Below are positions 1-7,736 of a stretch of 64,000 nucleotides of DNA, piece by piece. The translations under genes and the position numbers were made by a program. The DNA is from Novosphingobium sp. ST904. Its GTDB lineage: Bacteria > Pseudomonadota > Alphaproteobacteria > Sphingomonadales > Sphingomonadaceae. Below the pieces are notes generated by a model, which saw only the letters and a program-made list of their open reading frames with translations, was not told the origin of the DNA and did no database searches. The DNA lies in the NCBI RefSeq assembly GCF_001298105.1, contig NZ_LGJH01000156.1, positions 62,001 to 126,000 on the forward strand, written 5' to 3'. Each line of letters begins with the position of its first letter. The stretch's first letter is position 1.

Positions 1-203
1 AGGTCGGTTGGGAAAAGCTGCTGAATCGGGCCGGGACTACTTTCCGGAAGCTGCCTGATGCCGACAAGGCCGATATCGATGCGGCCAGGGCGGTTGCGAT
101 CATGGTCGCCAATCCCAGCTGCATCAAGCGGCCGGTGGTCGAGCTTTCCGGCGGGTTGCTGGTCGGCTTCAAGGAAACCGAATGGGAAGCGGCGCTCGGC
201 TGA
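1..203 (+). CDS. ArsC/Spx-family reductase (C-terminal part, cut by window edge)
   Basis: Only the last ~66 codons are present; the frame enters at base 3 and stops at TGA 201-203. The fragment has GWEKLLNRAGTTFRKLP, then NPSCIKRPVVE and a closing GFKETEW. This is the usual C-terminal half of the ArsC-family thioredoxin-fold proteins (YffB/Spx/arsenate reductase-like); the conserved 'IKRPV' arginine helps bind the oxyanion or thiol partner in this family. The N-terminal catalytic cysteine lies outside the window, so true arsenate reductase activity cannot be judged. YffB-type proteins often have unknown substrates. It reads in the same direction as pnuC, which starts 48 nt later. Confidence 0.8.
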   Translation, partial: VGWEKLLNRAGTTFRKLPDADKADIDAARAVAIMVANPSCIKRPVVELSGGLLVGFKETEWEAALG

Positions 204-250
204 CGGCGCCGGCGCTCATGACCATCAGGCAGAACGGCTGAAGCATCGCG

Positions 251-817
251 ATGAATCCGATCGAATGGGCGGCGGCGGCACTGGGCCTTGCCAATATCGC
301 GCTCCTCGTGCGGCGCAGCGTGTGGAATTACCCGTTCGGCATGGCCATGGTCGCGCTCTACTTCCTGGTGTTCTGGGATGCGAAACTTTACGGCGAGGCA
401 GGGCTTCAGGTCTTCTTCTTCGCGGCGCAGATCTGGGGCTGGGTGCTGTGGGTGCGCGCGGGCGGCGGTGAAAGCCGGGTGCCGGTGCGCCGACTGGGGA
501 ATTTCGCGCGGCTGCTCTGGGTGATGGGAACGGCTGCACTCGCGCTCAACCTCGGCTGGGTGATGCACAAGTTCACCGACGCCTCGCTGCCTTATGCAGA
601 TTCCGCCATTGCCGGAGCCAGCATCGCCGCGCAGATCCTGCTCGGTTTCCGCCGTATCGAGAACTGGGTGCTGTGGATCGCGATCGACGTGGCTTCGATC
701 GGGGTCTACCTCTACAAGGAATTGTGGCCGACAGCCGCGCTCTACGTGGTGTTGCTGGCGATGTCGGTGCTGGGCCTGCGCGAATGGATCGCGGCGGAGA
801 AAGCCGAAGCCGCATGA
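251..817 (+). CDS. pnuC: PnuC-type nicotinamide riboside transporter
   Basis: 188 aa, almost entirely hydrophobic with about six or seven membrane segments. The family's WNYPFG motif is at residues 25-30, and a second hallmark, ENWVLWIAIDV, lies near residue 138. PnuC carries nicotinamide riboside across the inner membrane by facilitated diffusion; intracellular phosphorylation traps it. The stop overlaps the start of a NadR-like kinase gene by 4 nt (ATGA at 814-817), so the pair forms an uptake-and-trap unit for NAD salvage. No leader RNA is evident in the 47 nt upstream. The substrate is inferred from family and neighbour; other PnuC homologues carry thiamine or riboflavin. Confidence 0.92.
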   Translation: MNPIEWAAAALGLANIALLVRRSVWNYPFGMAMVALYFLVFWDAKLYGEAGLQVFFFAAQIWGWVLWVRAGGGESRVPVRRLGNFARLLWVMGTAALALNLGWVMHKFTDASLPYADSAIAGASIAAQILLGFRRIENWVLWIAIDVASIGVYLYKELWPTAALYVVLLAMSVLGLREWIAAEKAEAA

Positions 818-1329
818 TCACCGTTTGCCTCCACGGCGCGGAAAGCACCGGCAAGTCGGTGCTGGCCGAGCGGCTGGGCTATCCCTGGGTGCCGGAATAC
901 GGCCGCACGTATTGCGAGGAAAACGGCACGGACCTGACGATGGCGGACCTTCTCGCCATTGCCGAGGGACAGGCCGAGGCAAACCGAAAGGCCATGGCGT
1001 CCCGCCCTCCTGTGCTCCTGTTCGACACCGATCAGCTCATGACCGCCGCATGGGCGCAGATGTTGTTCGGGGAAGCGCCGGATGTGCTTTTTCGCTATCC
1101 CAAGGCGGACCATTACCTGCTGTTCGCGCCGGACGTTCCGTGGCAGGACGATGGCACGCGGTTCTTCGGCCCGGACGAGAGGCGCGCGCATTTTGCCGCC
1201 CTGGCGGAGGAGATGCTGGTGCGGGCCGGGGTGCCGTTCTCGCGGATCGGCGGTTCGTGGCAGGAGCGCGAGGCGCAGGCCCGGGCGGTTATCGAGGGCA
1301 TAGGAAAGCCTGACGCGCGCCCTTGGTAG
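814..1329 (+). CDS. NadR-like ribosylnicotinamide kinase (AAA/P-loop)
   Basis: 171 aa. The P-loop GAESTGKS is at residues 8-15, followed by EYGRTY and a FDTDQ motif near residue 70, as in the kinase half of NadR. The nucleotidyltransferase and DNA-binding halves of NadR are absent, so this is a stand-alone nicotinamide riboside kinase that would produce NMN. The ATG at 814 is chosen because it overlaps the pnuC stop; the longer upstream open frame is only a shadow of pnuC. Coupling to pnuC supports the substrate. It could be annotated generically as an AAA-family ATPase. A GC-rich hairpin (1339-1358) follows the stop. Confidence 0.85.
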   Translation: MITVCLHGAESTGKSVLAERLGYPWVPEYGRTYCEENGTDLTMADLLAIAEGQAEANRKAMASRPPVLLFDTDQLMTAAWAQMLFGEAPDVLFRYPKADHYLLFAPDVPWQDDGTRFFGPDERRAHFAALAEEMLVRAGVPFSRIGGSWQEREAQARAVIEGIGKPDARPW

Positions 1330-1338
1330 CAACAGGGT

Positions 1339-1358
1339 GCAGGGGCGATGGCCCCTGC
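1339..1358. terminator. Possible bidirectional hairpin between convergent genes
   Basis: An 8-bp perfect stem (GCAGGGGC / GCCCCTGC) with a 4-nt loop sits in the 37 nt between the convergent kinase and ubiG genes. It is followed by a T-rich but broken tract on the + strand, so it is only a weak intrinsic terminator candidate. Confidence 0.4.
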
Positions 1359-1366
1359 CTGATTCC

Positions 1367-2116
1367 TTATTTCTTCCGCGCCGTGGCAATGAAATTCAGC
1401 GACAGATCGTCCGACAGGTGCAGCCCCGCCGTCGGCGACCAGGCGATGCCTCTCGGCTCGCCGAGCACCAGCCCGGCGCCATCCGCAAGATCGCGCAATT
1501 CGTCGGGCGTGGCGAATTCCTTCCAGTCGTGCGTACCGCGCGGGACTTTGCCCAGCCGTTCGGCCGCCTCGACCAGCAGCAGGCGCGAGGCCGGGGTGCG
1601 GTTGGGGCAGGAAAGGAACATCAGCCCGTCGTCCGCCAGCGCATCGGCGAGCTGGCCGATGAACAGTGCCTTGTCGGTAACGTGCTCGATCACTTCCAGC
1701 GAGCAGACGAGGTCGAAGCCGGAGAGGCCGAGCGCGCCCAGTTCACCGTGGCGATAATCGATGGGAAGCCCCATCGCCGCGGCGTGGGCGCTGGCCGCCG
1801 CGATGTTTTCGGCGGCCGCATCCACACCCGTCACCGCCGCGCCCAGACGGGCAAGGGGTTCGCACAGCAGGCCCGCGCCGCAGCCCGCGTCGAGCGCGCG
1901 TTTGCCCGAAAGCGGGCGCAGCATGCGCGAGTCGGTGGAGAAGTGCCGGTCGATCTCGGCGCGGATAAAGCCAAGGCGCACCGGGTTCAGCTTGTGCAGC
2001 ATGGCCGAGGAACCCTTGGGATCCCACCATTCCGCCGCCAGCGAACCGAAGTGAGCAGCCTCTTTCGGATCGATTGTTGCGCGAGAAGGCGTGTTCGAAG
2101 CAGTTGCATTGTTCAT
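1367..2116 (-). CDS. ubiG: UbiG ubiquinone O-methyltransferase
   Basis: 249 aa class I SAM methyltransferase. The SAM-binding motif DAGCGAG is at residues 76-82, and the protein starts with the UbiG-type segment around residues 17-40 (KEAAHFGSLAAEWWDP). UbiG performs both O-methylation steps of ubiquinone synthesis at the cytoplasmic membrane face. It is divergent from lysC with 83 nt between the starts, the same ubiG/lysC neighbourhood seen in many alphaproteobacteria. The ATG at 2114-2116 is preceded by a purine-rich GGAGGGA site, which supports this start. Convergent with the NadR-like kinase gene. Confidence 0.95.
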   Translation of the reverse strand: MNNATASNTPSRATIDPKEAAHFGSLAAEWWDPKGSSAMLHKLNPVRLGFIRAEIDRHFSTDSRMLRPLSGKRALDAGCGAGLLCEPLARLGAAVTGVDAAAENIAAASAHAAAMGLPIDYRHGELGALGLSGFDLVCSLEVIEHVTDKALFIGQLADALADDGLMFLSCPNRTPASRLLLVEAAERLGKVPRGTHDWKEFATPDELRDLADGAGLVLGEPRGIAWSPTAGLHLSDDLSLNFIATARKK

Positions 2117-2199
2117 CGCTCCCTCCTAACAGCGCGCCCGACTCTTATCCACACGCGCATCCTTTCTCTGCGCACAAACCGACGGGGAGCAGTGGCACC

Positions 2200-3459
2200 T
2201 TGGCACGTATCGTGATGAAATTCGGCGGCACTTCGATGGCCGGAACCGAGCGAATCCGGCGCGTGGCGGGCATTGTAAAACGCCAGCAGGAAGCGGGCCA
2301 CGAAGTCGCCGTCGTCGTATCGGCCATGGCCGGCGAGACCGACCGCCTCGTGAACTTCTGCCGCGAAGCCAATGCCCTCTACGATCCGGCGGAATATGAC
2401 GTGGTCGTCGCCGCGGGTGAACAGGTCACTTCGGGCCTGCTGGCGCTCACGCTTCAGGCGATGGGCTGCAAGGCGCGTTCGTGGCTCGGCTGGCAACTGC
2501 CGATCAAGACCGACGATGCCCACGCCAAGGCGCGCATCGAGGACTTCGATTCCGACGCCCTGCTGGCCTCGATGGCTGCCGGCGAGATTGCGGTGATCCC
2601 CGGTTTCCAGGGCGTTTCGCCCGATGGCCGCATCACCACGCTCGGCCGCGGCGGTTCGGATACCTCAGCGGTTGCCGTGGCGGCGGCGGTCAAGGCCGAC
2701 CGCTGCGACATCTACACCGATGTCGACGGCGTCTACACCACCGACCCGCGTATCGTGGCCAAGGCGCGCAAGCTGCCGCTGGTTACTTATGAAGAAATGC
2801 TCGAACTGGCCTCTGTCGGTTCGAAGGTCCTGCAGACCCGCTCCGTCTCGCTGGCCATGAAGGAAAAGGTGCGCGTCCAGGTGCTGTCCTCGTTCATCGA
2901 CGAGAACGCGCCCGCCGCCGATACCCTGCCCGGCACGATGATCGTGAGCGATGAAGAACTGGAAGGAAGCGACATGGAACGCCAGCTGATCACCGGCATC
3001 GCCGCCGACAAGAACGAAGCCAAGGTCACGCTGACCCGCGTGCCCGACCGTCCCGGCGCCGTGGCCGCGATCTTCGCGCCGCTCGCGGAATCGAACATCA
3101 ACGTCGACATGATCATCCAGAACGTCGCCAAGGACAAGGGCGAGACCGACGTCACCTTCACGGTGCCGCAGGCCGACCTCGTTCGTGCGCAGGCGCTGCT
3201 GGAAGAGCGCAAGGAGACGATCGGCTACTACCGCATGATCGCCGACAGCAATGTTGCGAAGATCAGCGTCGTCGGTGTCGGCATGCGCAGCCACGCCGGT
3301 GTCGCCTCGACCATGTTCAAGACGCTGGCCGATCGCGGGATCAACATCATCGCCATCTCGACCAGCGAGATCAAGGTTTCGGTCCTGATCGACACGGACG
3401 AGACCGAACTGGCGGTGCGCGTGCTGCACACCGCTTACGGGCTCGACGCTGCCGCCTGA
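2200..3459 (+). CDS. lysC: Aspartate kinase
   Basis: 419 aa from a TTG start at 2200 (MARIVMKFGGTS...), preceded by GGGGAG at 2183-2188. The frame is open further upstream to 2074, but that part overlaps the ubiG promoter and does not resemble the family. The kinase motif KFGGTS is at residues 7-12. GRGGSDTSA and the DVDGVYT segment follow, and two ACT domains occupy roughly residues 265-410. It phosphorylates aspartate, the first step to lysine, threonine, methionine and diaminopimelate; the ACT domains bind lysine and/or threonine for feedback control. A strong terminator follows 20 nt after the stop. Confidence 0.96.
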   Translation: MARIVMKFGGTSMAGTERIRRVAGIVKRQQEAGHEVAVVVSAMAGETDRLVNFCREANALYDPAEYDVVVAAGEQVTSGLLALTLQAMGCKARSWLGWQLPIKTDDAHAKARIEDFDSDALLASMAAGEIAVIPGFQGVSPDGRITTLGRGGSDTSAVAVAAAVKADRCDIYTDVDGVYTTDPRIVAKARKLPLVTYEEMLELASVGSKVLQTRSVSLAMKEKVRVQVLSSFIDENAPAADTLPGTMIVSDEELEGSDMERQLITGIAADKNEAKVTLTRVPDRPGAVAAIFAPLAESNINVDMIIQNVAKDKGETDVTFTVPQADLVRAQALLEERKETIGYYRMIADSNVAKISVVGVGMRSHAGVASTMFKTLADRGINIIAISTSEIKVSVLIDTDETELAVRVLHTAYGLDAAA

Positions 3460-3481
3460 CCGGCCGCACAGATCGAACAGG

Positions 3482-3512
3482 AAAAGGCGGCGCGGGCGAG
3501 CGCCGCCTTTTT
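3482..3512 (+). terminator. Rho-independent terminator of lysC (bidirectional)
   Basis: AAAA, then the 8-bp stem GGCGGCGC / GCGCCGCC (3486-3493 and 3500-3507, loop GGGCGA), then TTTTT. The A-run on one side and T-run on the other let it act in both directions; it also ends transcription from the minus strand. Confidence 0.88.
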
Positions 3513-3516
3513 CGTA

Positions 3517-3657
3517 TCAGTCCTCGGCGCGGGGTTGGGCCAGCTCCAGCAGATGATCGCGCAAGTCGGCTGGCCATGGGGCGAGCGCTGCGGCCAGTTC
3601 CGCCGGCTTGTCAGCAAAGAGCAGCCGCGAGGCTTTCTCGAAACCGGGAAGATCGCC
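3517..3657 (-). pseudogene. C-terminal fragment of a DUF2239 protein
   Basis: Directly downstream of the CoA-transferase stop codon, in another reading frame, 46 codons read GDLPGFEKASRLLFADK, then a WPADLRDHLLEL helix, ending in a stop at 3517-3519. From memory this matches the conserved C-terminus of DUF2239 proteins (MAGDLPGFE...LFA...WPADVRDH). No start codon, ribosome site or N-terminal part is present; upstream in this frame lies only the antisense-free shadow of the CoA-transferase. I therefore read it as the tail of a gene whose front was lost in a deletion ending at the CoA-transferase stop. DUF2239 has no known function. Confidence 0.6.
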
Positions 3658-3659
3658 GC

Positions 3660-4955
3660 CTAGAGTCCTCTCGCCAATTCGTCGCGGAACTTCGGGTCCG
3701 CCAGTCCGATCAGCAATTCCGCCCGTTCGCGCAGGGTCTTGCCCCGCAAGTTGGCGGCACCGTGTTCGGTGACGATCCAGTGCACATCGTTGCGCGGCGT
3801 CGTGACCGGGCCGTCCAGCTTCGGCACGATACGGCTGACCGTGCCGCCCTGGGCGGTGGAGCGGCAGGCGATGATCGAGACGCCGCCTTTCGATGCGCTT
3901 GCACCGCGCACGAAGTCCAACTGGCCACCTGCGGCGGAATATTGGCGGCCGCCCATGAATTCCGAATTGCAGGCGCCGTGCAGGTCGACCTGGATCGTTG
4001 CGTTGACGGAGACGACATTGTCGTTGCGGGCGATCTCCGAAGCGTCGTTCACCACGTCCACCGGCAGCGAATAGACTTGCGGATTGCCGTCCATCCAGCG
4101 GTAGAACGGCTCGTCGCCCATCGCGAAGGAATAGACGCTGCGGCCCGGATGCGTCGTCTTGAGGCGGTTGGAGACCGCGCCGGAGTGGACCAGTCCGGCC
4201 ATGGCGGGGGTGAGCAGCTCGGTGTGGATGCCAAGATCGCGGCGGTCCTCGATACGGCGGCAGACGGCGGCGGGGAGATTGCCGATGCCCATCTGCAGAC
4301 AGGCACCATCGTCGATCATCTCGGCGATCAGGGCGGCGATGGCCTCGTCTTCGGGGGAGCCGGCCGCCTCGCCGAACGAAAGCAGCGGCACGTGATTCTC
4401 GACGATGGCCGAGACTTGCGAGACATGGAGCGGGGTCGAGCAGGCAACGCGTGGCATCGCCGGGTTCACCTCCACGATCACCGTCCTGGCGCAATGCGCG
4501 GCGACCGAGGTGTAATCGTTCGCGGCGCCGAAGCTGAAGAAGCCGTTCTCGTCCATCGGCGATACGGCAAGCACGCAGGCATCGAGTTCGATCTCGTCAC
4601 GTAGCAGCCGGGGCGAGCCGCTGAAGGCGCATGGCACGAAGTCTATCAGCGCCTCGGCGGCGGGATCGGCCTTGATCAGCGCCCGCTCGATACCGCTCAT
4701 GAACAGGCACCGGGGGCGGATGCGGCCAAGCAGTTCGCGGCGCAGGATCGTCGATCCGGAATGGACCTGCGAAAGCAGATACCAGACGCGCAAGTCGCTT
4801 AGCGTTCCCGCCTCGGCCCGGCGTGCAAGGGCGGCGAGGATCGCGGGTGGTTCGCCCACCGCCATGCCCATCGCCAGGTCGCTGTCGCTTTCGATGGCCA
4901 TGACTGCCCGGTCGGCCGTCGTCAGCTTCGCCGCGTAGATTTGCCCAGCGTCCAT
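3660..4955 (-). CDS. Acetyl-CoA hydrolase / 4-hydroxybutyrate CoA-transferase family protein
   Basis: 431 aa, the normal length of this class I CoA-transferase family. GIGNLPAAV lies near residues 223-231, and GIHTE at 242-246 carries the glutamate (E246) expected to form the enzyme-CoA thioester. A later block, GGQLDFVRGA, is also typical. It moves CoA between acetyl-CoA and a carboxylate (acetate, 4-hydroxybutyrate, succinate) or hydrolyses acetyl-CoA; the substrate cannot be read from sequence. The C-terminus (DPKFRDELARGL) looks a few residues shorter than usual and abuts a DUF2239 fragment, so the gene end may mark a deletion junction. Confidence 0.88.
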   Translation of the reverse strand: MDAGQIYAAKLTTADRAVMAIESDSDLAMGMAVGEPPAILAALARRAEAGTLSDLRVWYLLSQVHSGSTILRRELLGRIRPRCLFMSGIERALIKADPAAEALIDFVPCAFSGSPRLLRDEIELDACVLAVSPMDENGFFSFGAANDYTSVAAHCARTVIVEVNPAMPRVACSTPLHVSQVSAIVENHVPLLSFGEAAGSPEDEAIAALIAEMIDDGACLQMGIGNLPAAVCRRIEDRRDLGIHTELLTPAMAGLVHSGAVSNRLKTTHPGRSVYSFAMGDEPFYRWMDGNPQVYSLPVDVVNDASEIARNDNVVSVNATIQVDLHGACNSEFMGGRQYSAAGGQLDFVRGASASKGGVSIIACRSTAQGGTVSRIVPKLDGPVTTPRNDVHWIVTEHGAANLRGKTLRERAELLIGLADPKFRDELARGL

Positions 4956-5091
4956 TTGATCCCACTCTTTTTGATATTATGCTTGCAGGATCGGGTGTGC
5001 CATTCGGGCTCGACCGAGAAGGGGGAAGAGGGGAGCTTGCGCGCGCGCCAGGCGGAGATTTTCCGAAATGGCCGAAGCGCGGGCTTTCCCT

Positions 5092-7371
5092 TCACGGCAC
5101 TTCGAAATGATCCGGTGCAAGCCCTGCCAGCCTTCGCCTGTGCATCTCCTCGAAGGCTGCTTCCACCCGCCGGGTATAGGGAACGGTGCGGAACAGCGGA
5201 CTTGTGAGCCGGTTCGCGGCAAGGCGCTGACGCAAGTGCCGCATCCCGCGCGGATCGTGCGCGAGCGCGAGGGCCGTGGCTTCGTAGGCGTCGCGGTCCG
5301 GCACGGCCAGTTCGGGCAGGCCCACCGCCCGCACGAGGCTTCCGGCAACCCGCGCGGCGAATTGGCGACCGGGCATCGTCAGCACCGGCAATCCGCCCCA
5401 GAGCGCATCGCTTGCGGTCGTATGGGCGTTGACGGCGAAGGTATCGAGGAACAGGTCGGCCAGGGCGAGGCGGGCCAGATGTTCGCCATGCGGCACTCCG
5501 GCGGAGAACACCAGCCGCGTCGCATCGATGCCGCGCAGCCCGGCTTCGCGGCGCAGGTTTTCCTCGGCCCAGCGGTTGGAGCGCAGCAGCCAGAGCACGC
5601 TGCCTTCGACCTGATCGAGAAGGCGCATCCAGATATCGAACTCGCCCGGCCCGATCTTGTAGGTGTGGTTGAAGCAGCAGAACACGAAGCCGCGCTCCGG
5701 CAGGCCCCAGCCGGCGCGGCCCCTGCTGTCCGCCACGATCGGGCGGCGCTCGTCGTTGGCCTGATAGCAATGGGCCAGGCGCACGATCTTCTCCGTGAAC
5801 CACGCTTCGCCGCCCGGAGGCACGGTTGCGGCATCGGCGATGAAGTAGTCCATGCAAGGGTGGCCGATGGTGCCGGGATAGCCCATGTAGCTGACCTGCA
5901 CAGGGGCGAGGCGTCCGCCGAACATCGCGGTGCGGGTGCCGCGCGTGTAGCCCTTGAGGTCGACGGCGATGTCCAGCCCGTCCGCTCTCGCCAGCGCCGT
6001 GACTTCGGCGTCGGTCAGCTCGCCGATCTCGGTGAAAGAGTCGGCATGGCCGCGCAGGGCTATCCGCGAGGCGTCGCCATCGCAGCGGGGGCCGTAGCTG
6101 TAGAGGCGGATATCGAAGCGCGCCCGGTCATGCTCGCGGAACAGGCCGCTCATCAGGTACATCGTCGCATGGTCGTGAAAGTCCGCGGAGAAGTAGCCGA
6201 CGCGGATTCGGCCGTCCGCCGCAGGGGGCGGTTCGGGCAGTGTCGCCGGGGGCGGTGCGAACTTCACGGCCGCGCAGGCAAGCGAGCGGCGGTACTGGTG
6301 TGCGGGATCGTCCACGAAGGGCAGTGCGGCGAACGGCTGGACCGCTGCGGCCGAGGGGGCGTCGGTCAGCGCGAATTCGGCGCGGTTGCTCCAGTCGCAG
6401 ATGTGGGCTTCCTCGAACAGGGCCTGGAGCAGCGCGGAGCGGTCGGCAGGATCGAGTTCCCAGCCCTTGCGGAAGGCGGCGATGGCGGCAGGCAGGTCGC
6501 CTTTCAGCACGAGCGCCTTGCCGCGATTGACGATGGCCTGCGTATTGCCGGGGTCGGCCTCCAGCGCGCTGTCATAGGCGCCCAGGGCATCGTCCAGGCG
6601 GCCCAGTAGCAGGAGTTCGCCGCCCATGTTGTTATAGGCTAGGGCATGGCCGGGCCGCAGCGCCACGGCGCGCCGGTAGGCCGAGACGGCCTCGGCGCGG
6701 GCGCCGCGCTTTGCGAGCAGGTTGCCGAGGTTGTAATGGGCCTCGGTATAGCCCGGATCGAGGGCGACGGTTTCGGCGAACTCCGCTTCGGCTTCCGCCC
6801 GGCGTTCCTGTGTGTCCAGCAGGTTCGCGAGATTGAAGCGCGCGTCGGCATAGCGGGGGTGGCGGGCGATCAGCTTGCGGTAGATGTCCTCCGCTTCGGA
6901 GAACCGGTTCTGGCGGCGCAAGGTGATGGCAAGGTTGTTCCAGCAGGCTGCCGCTTCGGGATCGGCCGCGATGGCGCGGCGGAATGCGGCTTCGGCGGCC
7001 GGAAGCACGCCGAGCGCGAGCAGCGCCGCGCCTTGCAGGTTGTGGACGGTGAAGCTCTGCGGAAAGGCCGCGGCGAGCCGGGCACCCTCACGCACCGCAT
7101 CTTCGAGACGGCCGGAGCGATAGGCGGATACCATCTGGTCGATTTCGGCAGGCGGCGGATCGGTGTTGGCGGCTTCGAGCGCAAGGAGCGCCGACCTTGC
7201 CCGGCCGTTGCGGGGAAAACGGTCCAGCGCCTCGCGGTAGAGCGCCCGCGCCGCTTCCGTCTCGCCTCTTTTCGCCGCGCCTCTTGCCTTGATCAGCAGC
7301 GCTTCCAGTCCGCTCACGTTCCCCTCCGCGAAAGCCACGGCGAGATTAGGCGAACAGGGTTCACTGCGCAT
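5092..7371 (-). CDS. TPR protein with O-GlcNAc-transferase-like (GT41) domain
   Basis: 759 aa from the ATG at 7369-7371. The frame is open for 40 more codons, but those run into tRNA-Gly, so they are excluded. Residues ~20-330 form tandem tetratricopeptide repeats. The rest is the GT41 catalytic region, with QVSYMGYPGTIG, FCCFNHTYKIGP and HTTASDALWGGLPVLT, each equivalent to conserved blocks of eukaryotic OGT/SPINDLY. No signal peptide or membrane segment is seen, so it should be cytoplasmic and add a sugar to protein serine/threonine residues. Targets are unknown; in alphaproteobacteria such proteins are often linked to flagellin or surface glycosylation, but no such genes are nearby. Confidence 0.88.
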   Translation of the reverse strand: MRSEPCSPNLAVAFAEGNVSGLEALLIKARGAAKRGETEAARALYREALDRFPRNGRARSALLALEAANTDPPPAEIDQMVSAYRSGRLEDAVREGARLAAAFPQSFTVHNLQGAALLALGVLPAAEAAFRRAIAADPEAAACWNNLAITLRRQNRFSEAEDIYRKLIARHPRYADARFNLANLLDTQERRAEAEAEFAETVALDPGYTEAHYNLGNLLAKRGARAEAVSAYRRAVALRPGHALAYNNMGGELLLLGRLDDALGAYDSALEADPGNTQAIVNRGKALVLKGDLPAAIAAFRKGWELDPADRSALLQALFEEAHICDWSNRAEFALTDAPSAAAVQPFAALPFVDDPAHQYRRSLACAAVKFAPPPATLPEPPPAADGRIRVGYFSADFHDHATMYLMSGLFREHDRARFDIRLYSYGPRCDGDASRIALRGHADSFTEIGELTDAEVTALARADGLDIAVDLKGYTRGTRTAMFGGRLAPVQVSYMGYPGTIGHPCMDYFIADAATVPPGGEAWFTEKIVRLAHCYQANDERRPIVADSRGRAGWGLPERGFVFCCFNHTYKIGPGEFDIWMRLLDQVEGSVLWLLRSNRWAEENLRREAGLRGIDATRLVFSAGVPHGEHLARLALADLFLDTFAVNAHTTASDALWGGLPVLTMPGRQFAARVAGSLVRAVGLPELAVPDRDAYEATALALAHDPRGMRHLRQRLAANRLTSPLFRTVPYTRRVEAAFEEMHRRRLAGLAPDHFEVP

Positions 7372-7446
7372 GAGCAGGGGAATCAGGACATCCACGAGGT
7401 GTGGATGCAGGTACCTGGAATGTCTGGATTTTCCACCGAAGGAAAC

Positions 7447-7521
7447 TGGAGCGGGCGAAGGGATTCGAACCCTCGACCCCAACCTTGGCAAGGTTGTGCT
7501 CTACCCCTGAGCTACGCCCGC
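7447..7521 (-). tRNA. tRNA-Gly (anticodon GCC)
   Basis: Reading the minus strand from 7521: acceptor GCGGGCG pairs with CGCCCGC. The anticodon arm is CAACC-TTGCCAA-GGTTG with anticodon GCC, and the T-loop contains GGTTCGAATCC. CCA is encoded (7447-7449). A promoter-like element lies 56 nt upstream (7577-7603). Confidence 0.96.
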
Positions 7522-7576
7522 TCTGACGTTCAAGACCTGCTGGAGTGTCCGGCAGGTCCGGGGTGGAGGCGCGCCA

Positions 7577-7603
7577 CTAGCAGTGCCTTTTGGAGGCCGC
7601 AAG
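7577..7603 (-). promoter_or_regulatory. Putative tRNA-Gly promoter with GC-rich discriminator
   Basis: On the minus strand CTTGC, 16 nt, then TGCTAG followed at once by TGGCGCGCC. The same arrangement and spacing precedes tRNA-Leu(GAG) at 28151-28177. The GC-rich stretch just after the -10 is typical of stable-RNA promoters under stringent control. Confidence 0.6.
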
Positions 7604-7736
7604 AGGAAAATCGAAAGAATTTTTCGAAGCATGACAGAACGACACCTAAACGGCACCTAACCGGACATGAACCCTTCACAAATCCGTCCCGAGAGACGAT
7701 CTAGGGGGCCATTCGATTTTCACGGGAGCACATACC

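Noticed and set aside
2074..2199. Longer start for lysC
   Set aside because: The extension overlaps the ubiG start and its promoter and does not resemble aspartokinases, whose N-terminus matches the TTG at 2200.
7372..7491. Longer N-terminus for the TPR/GT41 protein
   Set aside because: The extra 40 codons read into tRNA-Gly; the next ATG at 7371 lies just before the TPR region.
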